Source of the DNA: Methanobacteriota archaeon | GTDB taxonomy: Archaea; Thermoplasmatota; Poseidoniia; Poseidoniales; Thalassarchaeaceae | Assembly (NCBI GenBank): GCA_002712285.1 | Contig: PATC01000047.1 | Location: 1 to 35,025 of the forward strand | Direction of reading: 5' to 3' | DNA length: 35,025 nucleotides | Shown: positions 23,354 through 32,901 of the stretch, one piece after another | How the letters are laid out: each line of letters opens with the position of its first letter | Numbering within the stretch: position 1 is the first letter of the stretch | Made by a program: the position numbers and the translations under genes | The notes under the pieces: generated by a model | The model's input: only the letters and a program-made list of their open reading frames with translations | What the model was told of the DNA's origin: nothing | Database searches by the model: none

Positions 23354-26300
23354 TTAGAGGAGGTCTCCAAGGAGGTCGCCGATGTTCATATCGTCAAGGT
23401 CAGAGTATGGGTCGTTACTGGTTTGTGTCTGAATAGGTGATACCGTTGTTTGACCCAGAGATGCTGGTGGAGGTGTTGCTGAAAACATTGGAGCCGATGA
23501 TGCGGGTACAGAATCCATTGGGGGCCGTTCAGGTGTACCCCACGCTCTTGATTCGCTTACCCATCTGTCTCGCTTTCGGTTTCTACGTCCGACGGTCTTT
23601 GAAACAAGAAGCATCAGCATTAATCCACCTAGCACTGCACTGAGAGCCGCAATGATTCCTGCGGCTACGCTACTTTCTGAAGAATCAATGATTCCACTCA
23701 AACCTCCTTTCTCAGGATTCTCTTCTATTTCCACAGTGAGTATGTTGTTTGTTCTGTCTACATCGGGGAGTCTTTCATCAGGATCTACCAGAAGAACCCA
23801 CTCAGTACCAGTGGCTGCATCGATGCTAATCGTTACTCTTCGTTCTCCAATGGTATTTCCATCAACTGCTTGGATACTTGGTAGTGTTCCTTTGACTTGT
23901 CCTGCTGGACATCCTGAATATACTAGGCCAGTGGGTGAAACATCGGGGCAGGCTAACAGCAGAATGTTATCGCCATCAGCATTTCCTAGATTTTGGACCG
24001 TGATAGTTAGTTCAACGTTGTCTCCTTCCCTAATCTGGGTGACTGAACCTATTTGGAGATCCATCGCTTCAAATTCAGCAAGTAGTACTTTCTCATTGAG
24101 GTCGAAATCTGACCCAATCCATCCAGGGGTAGAGTCCAAGTCCCCTCCTTCCAGTTTACCTCCATGTTGGGAATTGATTCGGACTCCGAATTTGTCGATA
24201 CCTATCTCTGGCCATTCCTCCATATCTACACTCGCGCGGATGTGAAGTATTTTTTCTGCGCCCGCTGACATGGGACCTAATGCTGCAAATCCGTCATCAC
24301 TGATACTTATCCCTGCACCGACATTTGTGTCCAATAGGCTACCTTCATGGAGGCTAAGGATGAATCCAGGTAATGCATCTGAACTGGGTTCTTCTGCTAG
24401 GATACCGTCTTCACTATCATTGTGAAAACTCAGTTTGGCAGAGTCGGGCGCATTACCAGTGTTTCTAATCACGAGGGTCCAGATCGCTTCGGATTCTGTG
24501 CCAATTGTTCGAAGATTTGATCCTTCAAATTCTATCTGCATATCGATTCTGAGTGGAATTTCAACTTCCATTGCAACCGGTTCTGTCTCTGAGTTGATGT
24601 AGAGTAAGAGAGTGTTTTCTCCCGCAGCAGCATCCTCTGAAGCAGTAAGATATCCTTGGATTTCAGTGTCTTGACTAGGTTGGAGCATAAGTAGTGTATT
24701 TTCTGCGAACTGGATTTGGAATCCTTCGGGAATTTTGTCATTTAGAGTAACATAGGGATCAATTGGCTCGATTGTATTACCGTTGTTCTTTGCGTACACA
24801 GTGAATTCTTCTCTTTGGCCTGGTTCTGCAACAAATGTCTCGCCTGAAATTATCTCGAGATCTAGGTCTCGAATTGTTGCGACTGTAGCCCCAAATTGTA
24901 CATCATCTCCTATACTTGGATCTTGAACTAGAGATGCACTAATTCCCATAATCCATGATGTATCTGCAGCAGCTTCTTCTTCAGCGCATAGAATAACTCC
25001 GAGTTCGTAATTTCCGTTACGTTGAAGCAAAGATGCATACGGTAGTTCCTGTGATTCAGTTGGATTGCCGGGAAGATTTTCTAAGTTATATTCCACAGTA
25101 AATCCGTCTCCAGGCATAGGTGGGTCGATAGCATCGAATCGGACCTGCCCATCAGCGAAGTTCTTCTGAACTTGAACATTGAATTCATCACACTCTCCAG
25201 GGGCAGGATAAGATTGAGAATCAAATAAATCTAGAACGATGTTTCCGGCTCTACGGATTTTAACATCAATCGTGAAAGTTGTAAATGACATAGTCCCCTC
25301 TTCTATCGAAGGACTTGAATCGAAATTAGAACGAGCGACTACTTGTAGGTCAACCTCCTGTGAAAATTGATCTAGAGGGACGCTGATAGTTGCATAAGAC
25401 GAAGTTGTTTGCCCGGGGTCAATATCGATTGATTCAGGGAACTGGATGTCCCAACCGGATGGTTTTAGCCAATCCATAGTACCTATGGTTGTGCTTGGGT
25501 CACGAATTGAGAGTTCTAGTGGAACATTACCGGTATTTTCGAATTCAACTGATACACCTCCGCTTTGTCCCTGCTCAATTGCGACTTTGGATTGCATTGC
25601 GCGGACATCGAACATACGAATTACATTGAGAGTGGCGGCTACAGTGAGTCCTGCGGATAATGGACCATCCGTTGCAATAATACGTCGTTCACATGTTGCA
25701 CCATCCACAAGGTCTGCAGAGATTGGTGCAGTGAAACGCACAGTCATTTGCAGTGGGACTACACCCACGATGACGTCACTCATCGGGAAGTTGACTACTG
25801 TTCCATTTTGGGTAAATCTGACTTCACTAGTCCAACCGTCGCAACCTATTGGTTCTAGAGTACTCAGATCAACCTTTACTTGAGCTAATCCGGTGCCTTC
25901 TCGAATAGCTACCTCGATGTTTGATTCACTTGTTTGCCCCGGTTCGATTGATATTGAAGCTGGCTGACCTTGCGCATGACGCACTTCATGCAGACTTGGT
26001 GCGAGACGGCCAATGCAGACGTTGTGATTGGAACCACTTGATGATGTACAATCGCCGACTGCGGTGTAACTAACCATTGTGATACCGTTGCCAGTTACCG
26101 CAATGCTTGGAGCCTCTCCATCCATTGCTGTAGATGTGGGGCGAGGGCCATTCTTGTCAGCTCCATCGTTTCCAATAATCATTCGTTCTGCGCCGAATCC
26201 CCCTCCGGGAAAATTCGTTGGAGGGATCAAAGTAGCATGAATAATCTGGTCTTCTCCATTGACACGAACTGCGTCTATCCATGCTACATGTATGGTTCCA

Positions 26301-28366
26301 TCTTCATCGATATTCATGTCGGCGTAGGAATCTGACCAAATTACACTAGGAGTGCCACTCTCTACCACGCTGATATTCGTAGGTACGAGCGTAGTTCGGG
26401 GGCCCATGTCAGATGAGTCTAGGCCATTTTCGTACCCATTAGCAATACTCAAATCTGGAAGATCTAGACGTTGATGGAGAATTTCAGTTGGGAGCCTGTC
26501 TATACTTGAATGAGTCCAACCATCAGTCCAAACTAGATGCAAATCTTCGTTCAAGTCAAATTCAATTTTGGGATGAATGCTGATTGCATCATTCTCAACG
26601 ATTACAGTGTCATTGACGATTACGAGGCTGCCAGTACTAGCGGGCCCTATACGTTCGACATATTGCCTAGTGTTGCTGTCAAAGATAGTAGCAGAAGTGC
26701 CGTTCACAAACGTTCCAGAATTATCGAGGAAGTCCCATGGATCTAGGGCAGTCATCCAGATATCTCTGGATCCGGTGTTGATGAGGTCTGACAAAGCTCC
26801 CCATTGGTCAGTTAGGGCACCATTTGTCTGTCGCCATGAAATTACGCCACTTGACATATTTCGGTTGGTCGTAGATGTACCAGGGCAATTACGTGATTGA
26901 GTATTCACACCACTATCAGGACACCATGCGAGGTCAATCATTGAGTCAAGTACATCACTTGGATTGCTTACAGGGTAAGCATAGACAGGTGCAACCAATG
27001 TATCGCCATCGAGACATCGACGATGTGCTTCAGCGATACTATTTCGATCACTGTTCTGAATCGGATCACCTTCGTAAGGCCCTTCTACGCCGAATGGGAC
27101 TACGATTCTTGTGGCAACTTCGTTCCAACGATGGTCGCTGCTAGTTGGAGGATTTGCCTGACTTCCAGTATTTCCGTTGGCATCCCTCCATGACATGCAA
27201 GCCCATGTTGTTCCTGGGCCCCAATCGTCACGTTCACTTTTCCACCAAGGAGATGGTGTTTGGCCGTTGTAGATGCCATCCTGTAGTTTACGAATACCAC
27301 CTGAGTCATCACTTGCAGAAAGAGGTGTAGAGCGACTGTTTTGATTCGTATTCTTGCCAGCACAATTGTTCTGATTAGCTTGCGTTGGAATTGTGTCATG
27401 TAGGCCGTAAATGGTCTCCATTAGTAGGATGCCATTATCATCGGCTACTTCCTTGAGGGAAGGCATTGTTCCTTGGTCATAAGTTCCACCATAGAGGACT
27501 GTGCAAATATCACTCCATTCACCATTCATGTATCCGTTTGTAGGGTTGGGCATCACGAATAACATTTCAACACTTGACCCGCGGACATCATCCCAAGCAA
27601 TAGCCACATGATCATCAGAATCGATGGCAATTGAAGGATGCCCTTTTGATCCATAATTGGTGGTTAGCAACGTATCCGAAATTAGGGCATCTACATACAT
27701 TGGAGGTGAACCGGATTGAGTTCCTTGCGATGGAATTGTGTGAAGCATAGTGTAGCGAATTTGGTCGGTTCCACGAAGGATTCCCGACGTATCGTGATTA
27801 TCGGTCCAAGCTATGTGTATCCCACCTCTTGAATCGATTTCCATGGCAACATCGCGAAGATTTTCACGATTTACAATCTTTTGAATTTGAGTTAGGGATG
27901 AGATAGTTCGATTGATGGAATCGATAGAATGAAGTGAGTGCCACAGTCCACTAGTTTGTTGATTCCCTCCTTGTATGGTCCATGCAATATGGAGGTTGCA
28001 AATATTGGTTCTTTCACAGTTCTCGGTAGCGACGGCTAGTGATTGAATTACGCCACTTGTCTCTGTAACCAAAACATTGGGTAAACTAGTAGCCGCAGCG
28101 GATAAGAGTTGAACCTCAAGTCGACTTCCTTCTTCGATGTAGGTTAGCATTACAAGGTCTTCACCAGCAGTTGTAACCTGAGCATTTCGTACATCTTTTG
28201 ATGAATCTATGAGTGCCCACGGATCGAGAGCTATCTCCGCTTCTGTAGCACTTGCTGAGAAAGTACAGAGTGTAGTGGAGAACAACATCAGGATGGCGAG
28301 CAGGACGGCGCGAGAACCTGCCGTGGGCCCAACCATAACCAGAGAAACAACTCGTTCCTTCTTCAT
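23354..28366 (-). CDS. Giant secreted, membrane-anchored repeat protein (propeller-like plus CARDB-like domains)
   Basis: From ATG 28366 the protein has 1670 residues. ATGs at 28384 and 28411 are alternatives, but this one gives a normal signal peptide, MKKERVV followed by AVLLAILMLFSTTLCTFSAS. The N-terminal half has repeats around a strand ending in H-x-A-W-T-D (LHIAWTI, IHIAWTDNHD, VAIAWDDVRG, LHLVWTDGW, IHVAWIDAV), as in a beta-propeller. The second half has several Ig-like CARDB/NEW3-type modules (FENTGNVPLEL, KNNGNTIEPID, RNTGNAPDSAKL, QNLGNADGDN, VDRTNNILTVEIE). One helix (about 1566-1589) anchors it. A cytoplasmic tail of ~80 residues, rich in Pro, Ser and Thr, ends DMNIGDLLGDLL. It probably acts in adhesion or ligand binding at the cell surface. 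Confidence 0.9.
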   Translation of the reverse strand: MKKERVVSLVMVGPTAGSRAVLLAILMLFSTTLCTFSASATEAEIALDPWALIDSSKDVRNAQVTTAGEDLVMLTYIEEGSRLEVQLLSAAATSLPNVLVTETSGVIQSLAVATENCERTNICNLHIAWTIQGGNQQTSGLWHSLHSIDSINRTISSLTQIQKIVNRENLRDVAMEIDSRGGIHIAWTDNHDTSGILRGTDQIRYTMLHTIPSQGTQSGSPPMYVDALISDTLLTTNYGSKGHPSIAIDSDDHVAIAWDDVRGSSVEMLFVMPNPTNGYMNGEWSDICTVLYGGTYDQGTMPSLKEVADDNGILLMETIYGLHDTIPTQANQNNCAGKNTNQNSRSTPLSASDDSGGIRKLQDGIYNGQTPSPWWKSERDDWGPGTTWACMSWRDANGNTGSQANPPTSSDHRWNEVATRIVVPFGVEGPYEGDPIQNSDRNSIAEAHRRCLDGDTLVAPVYAYPVSNPSDVLDSMIDLAWCPDSGVNTQSRNCPGTSTTNRNMSSGVISWRQTNGALTDQWGALSDLINTGSRDIWMTALDPWDFLDNSGTFVNGTSATIFDSNTRQYVERIGPASTGSLVIVNDTVIVENDAISIHPKIEFDLNEDLHLVWTDGWTHSSIDRLPTEILHQRLDLPDLSIANGYENGLDSSDMGPRTTLVPTNISVVESGTPSVIWSDSYADMNIDEDGTIHVAWIDAVRVNGEDQIIHATLIPPTNFPGGGFGAERMIIGNDGADKNGPRPTSTAMDGEAPSIAVTGNGITMVSYTAVGDCTSSSGSNHNVCIGRLAPSLHEVRHAQGQPASISIEPGQTSESNIEVAIREGTGLAQVKVDLSTLEPIGCDGWTSEVRFTQNGTVVNFPMSDVIVGVVPLQMTVRFTAPISADLVDGATCERRIIATDGPLSAGLTVAATLNVIRMFDVRAMQSKVAIEQGQSGGVSVEFENTGNVPLELSIRDPSTTIGTMDWLKPSGWDIQFPESIDIDPGQTTSSYATISVPLDQFSQEVDLQVVARSNFDSSPSIEEGTMSFTTFTIDVKIRRAGNIVLDLFDSQSYPAPGECDEFNVQVQKNFADGQVRFDAIDPPMPGDGFTVEYNLENLPGNPTESQELPYASLLQRNGNYELGVILCAEEEAAADTSWIMGISASLVQDPSIGDDVQFGATVATIRDLDLEIISGETFVAEPGQREEFTVYAKNNGNTIEPIDPYVTLNDKIPEGFQIQFAENTLLMLQPSQDTEIQGYLTASEDAAAGENTLLLYINSETEPVAMEVEIPLRIDMQIEFEGSNLRTIGTESEAIWTLVIRNTGNAPDSAKLSFHNDSEDGILAEEPSSDALPGFILSLHEGSLLDTNVGAGISISDDGFAALGPMSAGAEKILHIRASVDMEEWPEIGIDKFGVRINSQHGGKLEGGDLDSTPGWIGSDFDLNEKVLLAEFEAMDLQIGSVTQIREGDNVELTITVQNLGNADGDNILLLACPDVSPTGLVYSGCPAGQVKGTLPSIQAVDGNTIGERRVTISIDAATGTEWVLLVDPDERLPDVDRTNNILTVEIEENPEKGGLSGIIDSSESSVAAGIIAALSAVLGGLMLMLLVSKTVGRRNRKRDRWVSESRAWGTPERPPMDSVPASSAPMFSATPPPASLGQTTVSPIQTQTSNDPYSDLDDMNIGDLLGDLL

Positions 28367-28433
28367 AGTGTGTGTTACATCCATCGTTTTAGATGAAGAT
28401 TCACCGCACATTGTGTCGGACCAGATTATGTTA

Positions 28434-29936
28434 CTATTCCTTGGGGTGGCGGAGAATCAGATTTCGCGCTGCCCACACTTCATCTACCCGCTTCACATCT
28501 GTTGTGTGTGGAGCAGTAGTGAGGATTTCAGGGTCTTCGCTGATTACACTGTGGAAATCTTTTGCAAATTGATCTAATGCTTCTTTGGATTCAGTTTCTG
28601 TAGGTTCGACCATGAGGCATTCAGGGACAATCATTGGGAAGTAGAGTGTGGGGGACATGTATCCGTAATCCAGTAATCTCTTTGCTACATCTTTTCCATT
28701 TGCACCGATGGCATCGACTAGTGGTGTCATTGAGAGTGTAAACTCGTGCTTCACGACATCTGCAGGGCATCCGTCGAGAGGCATTGCATGGATTTTTTCT
28801 CGAACTTCAGGACTAGGATTCATAATTCGATGACGCAGATAATTCGCGTTGAGTACGGCGTGTTCCGACATTGTTGTCAAATCTCGCCCATACCTGCGAT
28901 AAAAGGCCCATGAACGGACAACTGCTCCTGCATTGCCGTGCCATTGGTGAACCTTGCCAATTGAATTCGCTGGTTCTTCCCAAGTGTACCACCATCCATC
29001 GCCTGCGCCGATTTCTCCTTCTTCAGAAGGCCGACGACCTACGATTGGTGTCGGCAAAAATTCAGCCAGATGCGACTTTACTCCAATAGGTCCACTACCT
29101 GGCCCACCTCCTCCATGAGGCTGACTGAATGTTTTGTGTAGATTATAATGGACAGCGTCGAAGCCCATGAGTCCAGGGTTTGTTCGTCCGATAATCGCGT
29201 TGAAGTTCGCCCCGTCATAGTACATCTGCCCTCCAGCCTCATGGACGATTTGTGTGGCTTCAGCAATGTCTGGCTCAAAGACGCCTAGAGTACTAGGGTT
29301 GGTGATCATCATTGCAGCCGTATCGTCGCCAACTACGGCACGAAGCGCATCGAGATCTAGGCGTCCATCCTCTCCCGAGGGGATTTCGATGATTGAGTAA
29401 CCACACATGGCGGCGCTGGCAGGATTTGTTCCATGAGCTGAATCTGGGACAATGACCTTATCGCGATGAGAATGGCCGATACTGCGATGATATTCTTGGA
29501 TACAGCGGATTGCTGTGAATTCTCCTTGAGCACCTGCTACTGGTTGAAGTGTAACCTCATCCATGCCAGCACAATGCCCTAGCATCTCTTGCATTTCATA
29601 GTAAATAGCCATCAGTCCTTGCAAATGATGTGCTGGAGCAAGTGGATGGATATCATTAATTCCGGCGAGTTGGACGATTCTCTCGTTTACACGAGGGTTA
29701 TGTTTCATGGTGCAGGAACCAAGCGGGTAGAATCCAGTATCAATCCCGAAGTTCCTTTGAGACAGCCAAGTGTAATGTCGGACTAATTCTGGCTCGCTTG
29801 CAGTTGGCCAACCAGCCCGTTCTGCTCTACGGAGGGATGCTGGGATTCGAGCCTTTGCTAAATCAGGATCAGCGATTGGTGCAGGCTGTGCATAACCTGC
29901 CTCCTGTGAACCATTGAAGGCAAAGATATCGCTCAT
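28434..29936 (-). CDS. gcvPB: Glycine dehydrogenase (decarboxylating) subunit 2
   Basis: This is the PLP-carrying subunit of the glycine cleavage P-protein, which decarboxylates glycine and passes the aminomethyl group to lipoyl H-protein. Motifs, counted from ATG 29936: FYPLGSCTMKHNPRVNE (70-86), PVAGAQGEFTAI, VPDSAHGTNPASA, and Schiff-base Lys268 in YNLHKTFSQPHGGGGPGSGP. The length of 500 residues is normal for subunit 2. The start overlaps the subunit 1 stop (ATGA) and has GGAGGTGA five bases upstream. An upstream in-frame codon at 29957 is therefore not the start. Close coupling ensures equal amounts of the two subunits. The H, T and L proteins are not in this window. Confidence 0.97.
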   Translation of the reverse strand: MSDIFAFNGSQEAGYAQPAPIADPDLAKARIPASLRRAERAGWPTASEPELVRHYTWLSQRNFGIDTGFYPLGSCTMKHNPRVNERIVQLAGINDIHPLAPAHHLQGLMAIYYEMQEMLGHCAGMDEVTLQPVAGAQGEFTAIRCIQEYHRSIGHSHRDKVIVPDSAHGTNPASAAMCGYSIIEIPSGEDGRLDLDALRAVVGDDTAAMMITNPSTLGVFEPDIAEATQIVHEAGGQMYYDGANFNAIIGRTNPGLMGFDAVHYNLHKTFSQPHGGGGPGSGPIGVKSHLAEFLPTPIVGRRPSEEGEIGAGDGWWYTWEEPANSIGKVHQWHGNAGAVVRSWAFYRRYGRDLTTMSEHAVLNANYLRHRIMNPSPEVREKIHAMPLDGCPADVVKHEFTLSMTPLVDAIGANGKDVAKRLLDYGYMSPTLYFPMIVPECLMVEPTETESKEALDQFAKDFHSVISEDPEILTTAPHTTDVKRVDEVWAARNLILRHPKE

Positions 29937-31312
29937 GCCTTCACCTCCTCGATCCATCCAGATATGCCGGCAACTAGAGCGGTGATATCTCCCTCAGATG
30001 TCTGATCGGTGCAGGATACTAACAAGAGATTGTTCGACATATCGGGGAAGAGTATCTCAATAGGTAAACCAGGCGTGATTCCTCTGCGGTCTAGATGCTG
30101 ACACAAATCATCAGCCGATCCTGGAAGACGGATAACGAATTCGTTGAAGTGTGTTGATTCCGGATGGGCAGCATTTACGCCTTTAATTTCCAAGAGTTTC
30201 TCTTCAGCAAGCATAGCCGCTGCTGCGTTACGAGTTGACAGAATCTCGAGTCCACTCGGTCCAAGGAGAGCCATGTGCATGGCACCCATAAGTGCAATCA
30301 ATGTCTCGTTGGAACATATATTGGAGGTTGCTCGATGCCGTCGAATGTGCTGTTCTCTTGTACTCAGAGTTAGTGTAAATGCTCGTTGTCCATCGGAGTC
30401 GTGTGAAAGTCCAACAATACGCCCTGGCATTTGCCGGATGAAAGCTTGCTTACACGCAAAAATCCCGTAAATAGGGCCGCCTCCAGTTGGCCCAATTCCA
30501 AATGGTTGTCCTTCTCCCACTACGATGTCTGCACCGTAGTGTCCTGGTGCTTCCATCAGTCCAAGGCTGACTACATTTACTCCAACGATGAGTGCAGTAT
30601 TCTCACCGAGCATGTTTTTGAGTAATGTAATTCCTTCATCAGCGATACCAAAGGCATTCGGTTGTTCAACATACACTGCACACGAACCAGTGGCAACTTT
30701 CGCTGCTTCCATGTCAAGACAACCATCTTCTCTGTGGGGGAGTCTCTTAACCTCAATGCCTCCGCCTTGAGTATAGTTCTGGATTACACTGAATCGATGC
30801 TCGGGTACTAACTCGGAAACATACACTGTATCCTTCTGCTCGACTTTACGATTCAGAACACGAACGGCAGTTGTTAGCGCCTCTGCTGCAGCTGTGCTTG
30901 CATCATACATACTCACGTTTGCAACAGGGAGTCCAACAAGCTCAGAGATCATCGTCTGGAACTCCCACATCGCCTGTAGCATTCCTTGGCTAACTTCTGG
31001 CTGATATGGCGTATATGAGGTAAGGAACTCTCCTCTTGTTGCCAACATCGGGACCATGGCTGGCACATGGTTTGCATAGAGTCCCGCGCCGATGAATGAA
31101 GGCCGACTATTTACTGGGACATTTGAAGAAAGAAGTCGTTGTGCATCTCTCCAGATTTCTTCCTCTGTCTGCGGTGGCGGAAGATCCAGCGGAGCACTCC
31201 GTTGCACTGCTTTTGGAATATCAGAAAATAAATCGTCCATAGAGTTGAGACCCATAGCAGAGAGCATTTCTGATTCGCGTCCGAGGTTAGGAAGTTGGTC
31301 CACCATGTCCAT
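29933..31312 (-). CDS. gcvPA: Glycine dehydrogenase (decarboxylating) subunit 1
   Basis: This is the non-PLP partner subunit that completes the active site of the split P-protein. Evidence: FIGAGLYANHVPAMVPMLAT, LTSYTPYQPEVSQGMLQAMW, EFQTMISELVGLPVANVSMY, DASTAAAEA, the GEGQPFGIGPTGGGP block and LTLSTREQHIRRHRATSNIC followed by NETL, all standard for GcvPA. ATG 31312 gives 459 residues. GTG 31315 and ATG 31306 are near alternatives and no strong ribosome binding site separates them. The gene is the first of a pair with gcvPB. The 126-base gap upstream holds a TATA-like box and an inverted repeat, so this pair probably has its own regulated promoter. Length is slightly above the usual ~445. 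Confidence 0.96.
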   Translation of the reverse strand: MDMVDQLPNLGRESEMLSAMGLNSMDDLFSDIPKAVQRSAPLDLPPPQTEEEIWRDAQRLLSSNVPVNSRPSFIGAGLYANHVPAMVPMLATRGEFLTSYTPYQPEVSQGMLQAMWEFQTMISELVGLPVANVSMYDASTAAAEALTTAVRVLNRKVEQKDTVYVSELVPEHRFSVIQNYTQGGGIEVKRLPHREDGCLDMEAAKVATGSCAVYVEQPNAFGIADEGITLLKNMLGENTALIVGVNVVSLGLMEAPGHYGADIVVGEGQPFGIGPTGGGPIYGIFACKQAFIRQMPGRIVGLSHDSDGQRAFTLTLSTREQHIRRHRATSNICSNETLIALMGAMHMALLGPSGLEILSTRNAAAAMLAEEKLLEIKGVNAAHPESTHFNEFVIRLPGSADDLCQHLDRRGITPGLPIEILFPDMSNNLLLVSCTDQTSEGDITALVAGISGWIEEVKA

Positions 31313-31388
31313 CACCGGCCGAGGCCTTACCCCGAATGCGGTCTATACGTTCCTTGAAAGATTGCATTCCATCGTGGCATTTTTCCCT

Positions 31389-31412
31389 CTTGAAAAGTGT
31401 ATATTTTTCAAG
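31389..31412. repeat. Perfect inverted repeat upstream of gcvPA
   Basis: CTTGAAAA (31389-31396) and TTTTCAAG (31405-31412) pair perfectly around the 8-base loop GTGTATAT. It lies between the stop of the GtrA gene and gcvPA and overlaps the TATA-like box, so a regulator bound here would block TBP. It could instead be a weak terminator hairpin for the sugar operon, but no T-run follows on the minus strand. Confidence 0.5.
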
Positions 31413-31413
31413 G
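31399..31413 (-). promoter_or_regulatory. BRE/TATA-like promoter candidate for gcvPA-gcvPB
   Basis: On the minus strand CCTTGAAAAATATAC combines a purine-rich BRE-like GAAAA with a TATA-like AAATATAC, 87 bases before ATG 31312. The predicted transcription start near 31376 gives a leader of about 64 bases. That is longer than usual and could itself be regulatory, though I see no recognisable glycine riboswitch in it. Confidence 0.4.
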
Positions 31414-31438
31414 TCTATATGCTCTCAGTATCATCATA

Positions 31439-31867
31439 TTATTCTTCTTTTCTAGTTCCAAATGCGAATCTTGAAAGTAGTACGTAATTTATCCCAACAC
31501 TACTCCCAACTGAAATTGCCCATGCTAGCTGGTAGTGTAGGCCCATTGATTCATTGAGGAAGTAGTTTAGCAGAGTTGTCAGCACACCTCCAACTGAATA
31601 TGCCGCGTATGCTGTAAGTAGGGATCGGAGATAAGGGTCTGTGGAATCAGTGAATGTGAGCCAATAGTGAAGTCCGTGTTGCCTTATCACAGCGACAAAA
31701 TAACCCAGTATCCAGGCGATTGTTGCACGATTGTCTACATCCGGTAAGAGTATGTAGATGAGATTGTAAATTACCCATCCAATGGCAACACCACAACCTC
31801 CTACGAGGATGAAACGAAATTTTTCAGGTAGATTCTTCCACTTCTCATTAAGGGTCAAATATGTCAC
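31439..31867 (-). CDS. GtrA-family membrane protein (lipid-linked sugar flippase-like)
   Basis: The protein has 142 residues with four membrane helices. It starts KFRFILVGGCGVAIGWVIYN and ends in SVGSSVGINYVLLSRFAFG, both GtrA signatures (rF-x-x-vGg-x-x-t, and N-f-x-x-x-r-x-wvF). The second helix region WILGYFVAVIRQHGLHYWLTF matches the conserved f-x-lnr-x-wtF. GtrA proteins are thought to flip polyprenyl-linked single sugars made by a partner GT2. The glycosyltransferase of the same operon (33689-34660) is the natural partner. The GTG start overlaps the rmlB stop (GTGA), so it is translationally coupled and is the last gene of the operon. Confidence 0.92.
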   Translation of the reverse strand: MTYLTLNEKWKNLPEKFRFILVGGCGVAIGWVIYNLIYILLPDVDNRATIAWILGYFVAVIRQHGLHYWLTFTDSTDPYLRSLLTAYAAYSVGGVLTTLLNYFLNESMGLHYQLAWAISVGSSVGINYVLLSRFAFGTRKEE

Positions 31868-32901
31868 CCGTAGTGCTTCTCAATCCATTCACGATAGGTT
31901 CCCGAACGGACTGAATCAACCCATTCTGGGTTATCGCGATACCACTCTACTGTGTTCTTCATGCCGATTGTCCAATCGATTTCTGGCTTCCACCCTAGGA
32001 TACGTTCTGCTTTTTCGAACCCCATAGCATATCTTCGATCATGCCCTGGGCGGTCAGTTACATATTCTACCTGAGATTCAGATGCACCAGTTAATTGGAT
32101 AATTGCGTGTACTATCTCGATGTTTGGCATCTCGTTGTCTGCCCCGAAGTTGACAACTTCTCCTGATGCAAGTCGACCATCTAACAGGCCATCCATTGTT
32201 GCGAGGATACCGCGTGCATGGTCTTGAACATGAATCCAATCTCTTATTTGCATACCATCGCCATAGATTGGGAGCGATTTTCCTTCCATGGCATTTAGTG
32301 TCATCAGTGGAATGAGTTTCTCTGGGAATTGATTAGGTCCATAGTTGTTGGAACATCGGGTGGTTGCAGCACTTATCTTGTGTGTGTTGACAAATGCTTG
32401 AACCATCATATCAGATGATGCTTTAGTAGCGGCATAGGGATTACGTGGGTCTAGTGGGGTGTCTTCCGTGAATGCGGAATCATCAGGCCCTAGGCTCCCA
32501 TAAACCTCATCAGTAGAGACGTGGATAAGGTGAATCTCCATGCCTTTTTTCTTCAGGTTATGGATTGCTTCGAGGATGGTTCGCGTCCCATCGATGTTCG
32601 TTTCAATGAATGGTTGTACAGAGTCGATTGAACGATCCACGTGACTTTCAGCAGCGAGATGAAGGATTACAGAAATTCGTTCTTCGATTAGTACAGAATT
32701 GAGTTTTTCTCCATCGTTGATTGAGCCATGGATGAATCGATATCTATCGTCTTCAATTTCAGTGAGATTCTCAGGATTTCCTGAATATGTTAGGGCGTCC
32801 AGATTCACTAATCGTTCAATGTCATCTCTCGCTAAGGCTTCTTTGATTGTATGGCAGCCGATGAATCCGCAACCACCAGTAATTAGTATTCGCACGTTCA
32901 T
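31864..32901 (-). CDS. rmlB: dTDP-glucose 4,6-dehydratase
   Basis: This enzyme converts dTDP-glucose to dTDP-4-keto-6-deoxyglucose, using tightly bound NAD. It has the Rossmann motif ITGGCGFIG (7-15), LHLAAESHVDRSID, the catalytic STDEVYG (Thr130, Asp131, Glu132) and NPYAATKAS (Tyr156, Lys160), then NNYGPNQFPEKLIP and IRDWIHVQDHARGI, all typical of RmlB. The start ATG 32901 overlaps the rmlA stop (ATGA), with GGGGG just upstream. In-frame codons up to 32937 fall inside rmlA. The length of 345 residues is normal. The product is a branch point for rhamnose and amino sugars, and no rmlC or rmlD is in the window. Confidence 0.96.
   Translation of the reverse strand: MNVRILITGGCGFIGCHTIKEALARDDIERLVNLDALTYSGNPENLTEIEDDRYRFIHGSINDGEKLNSVLIEERISVILHLAAESHVDRSIDSVQPFIETNIDGTRTILEAIHNLKKKGMEIHLIHVSTDEVYGSLGPDDSAFTEDTPLDPRNPYAATKASSDMMVQAFVNTHKISAATTRCSNNYGPNQFPEKLIPLMTLNAMEGKSLPIYGDGMQIRDWIHVQDHARGILATMDGLLDGRLASGEVVNFGADNEMPNIEIVHAIIQLTGASESQVEYVTDRPGHDRRYAMGFEKAERILGWKPEIDWTIGMKNTVEWYRDNPEWVDSVRSGTYREWIEKHYG

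Noticed and set aside
23652-24245. Long plus-strand open frame (197 codons) opposite the giant surface protein
   Set aside because: It is antisense to a gene with clear signal peptide, repeats and anchor. Its translation is Ser/Pro/Leu-rich, as expected for the reverse of Asp/Glu/Ser-rich coding DNA.
25446-25883. Plus-strand open frame of 145 codons inside the surface protein gene
   Set aside because: It is a shadow of the real minus-strand gene, with composition typical of a reversed frame and no recognisable motif.
31316-31376. Glycine riboswitch in the gcvPA leader
   Set aside because: The leader is too short and lacks the conserved paired-aptamer core.
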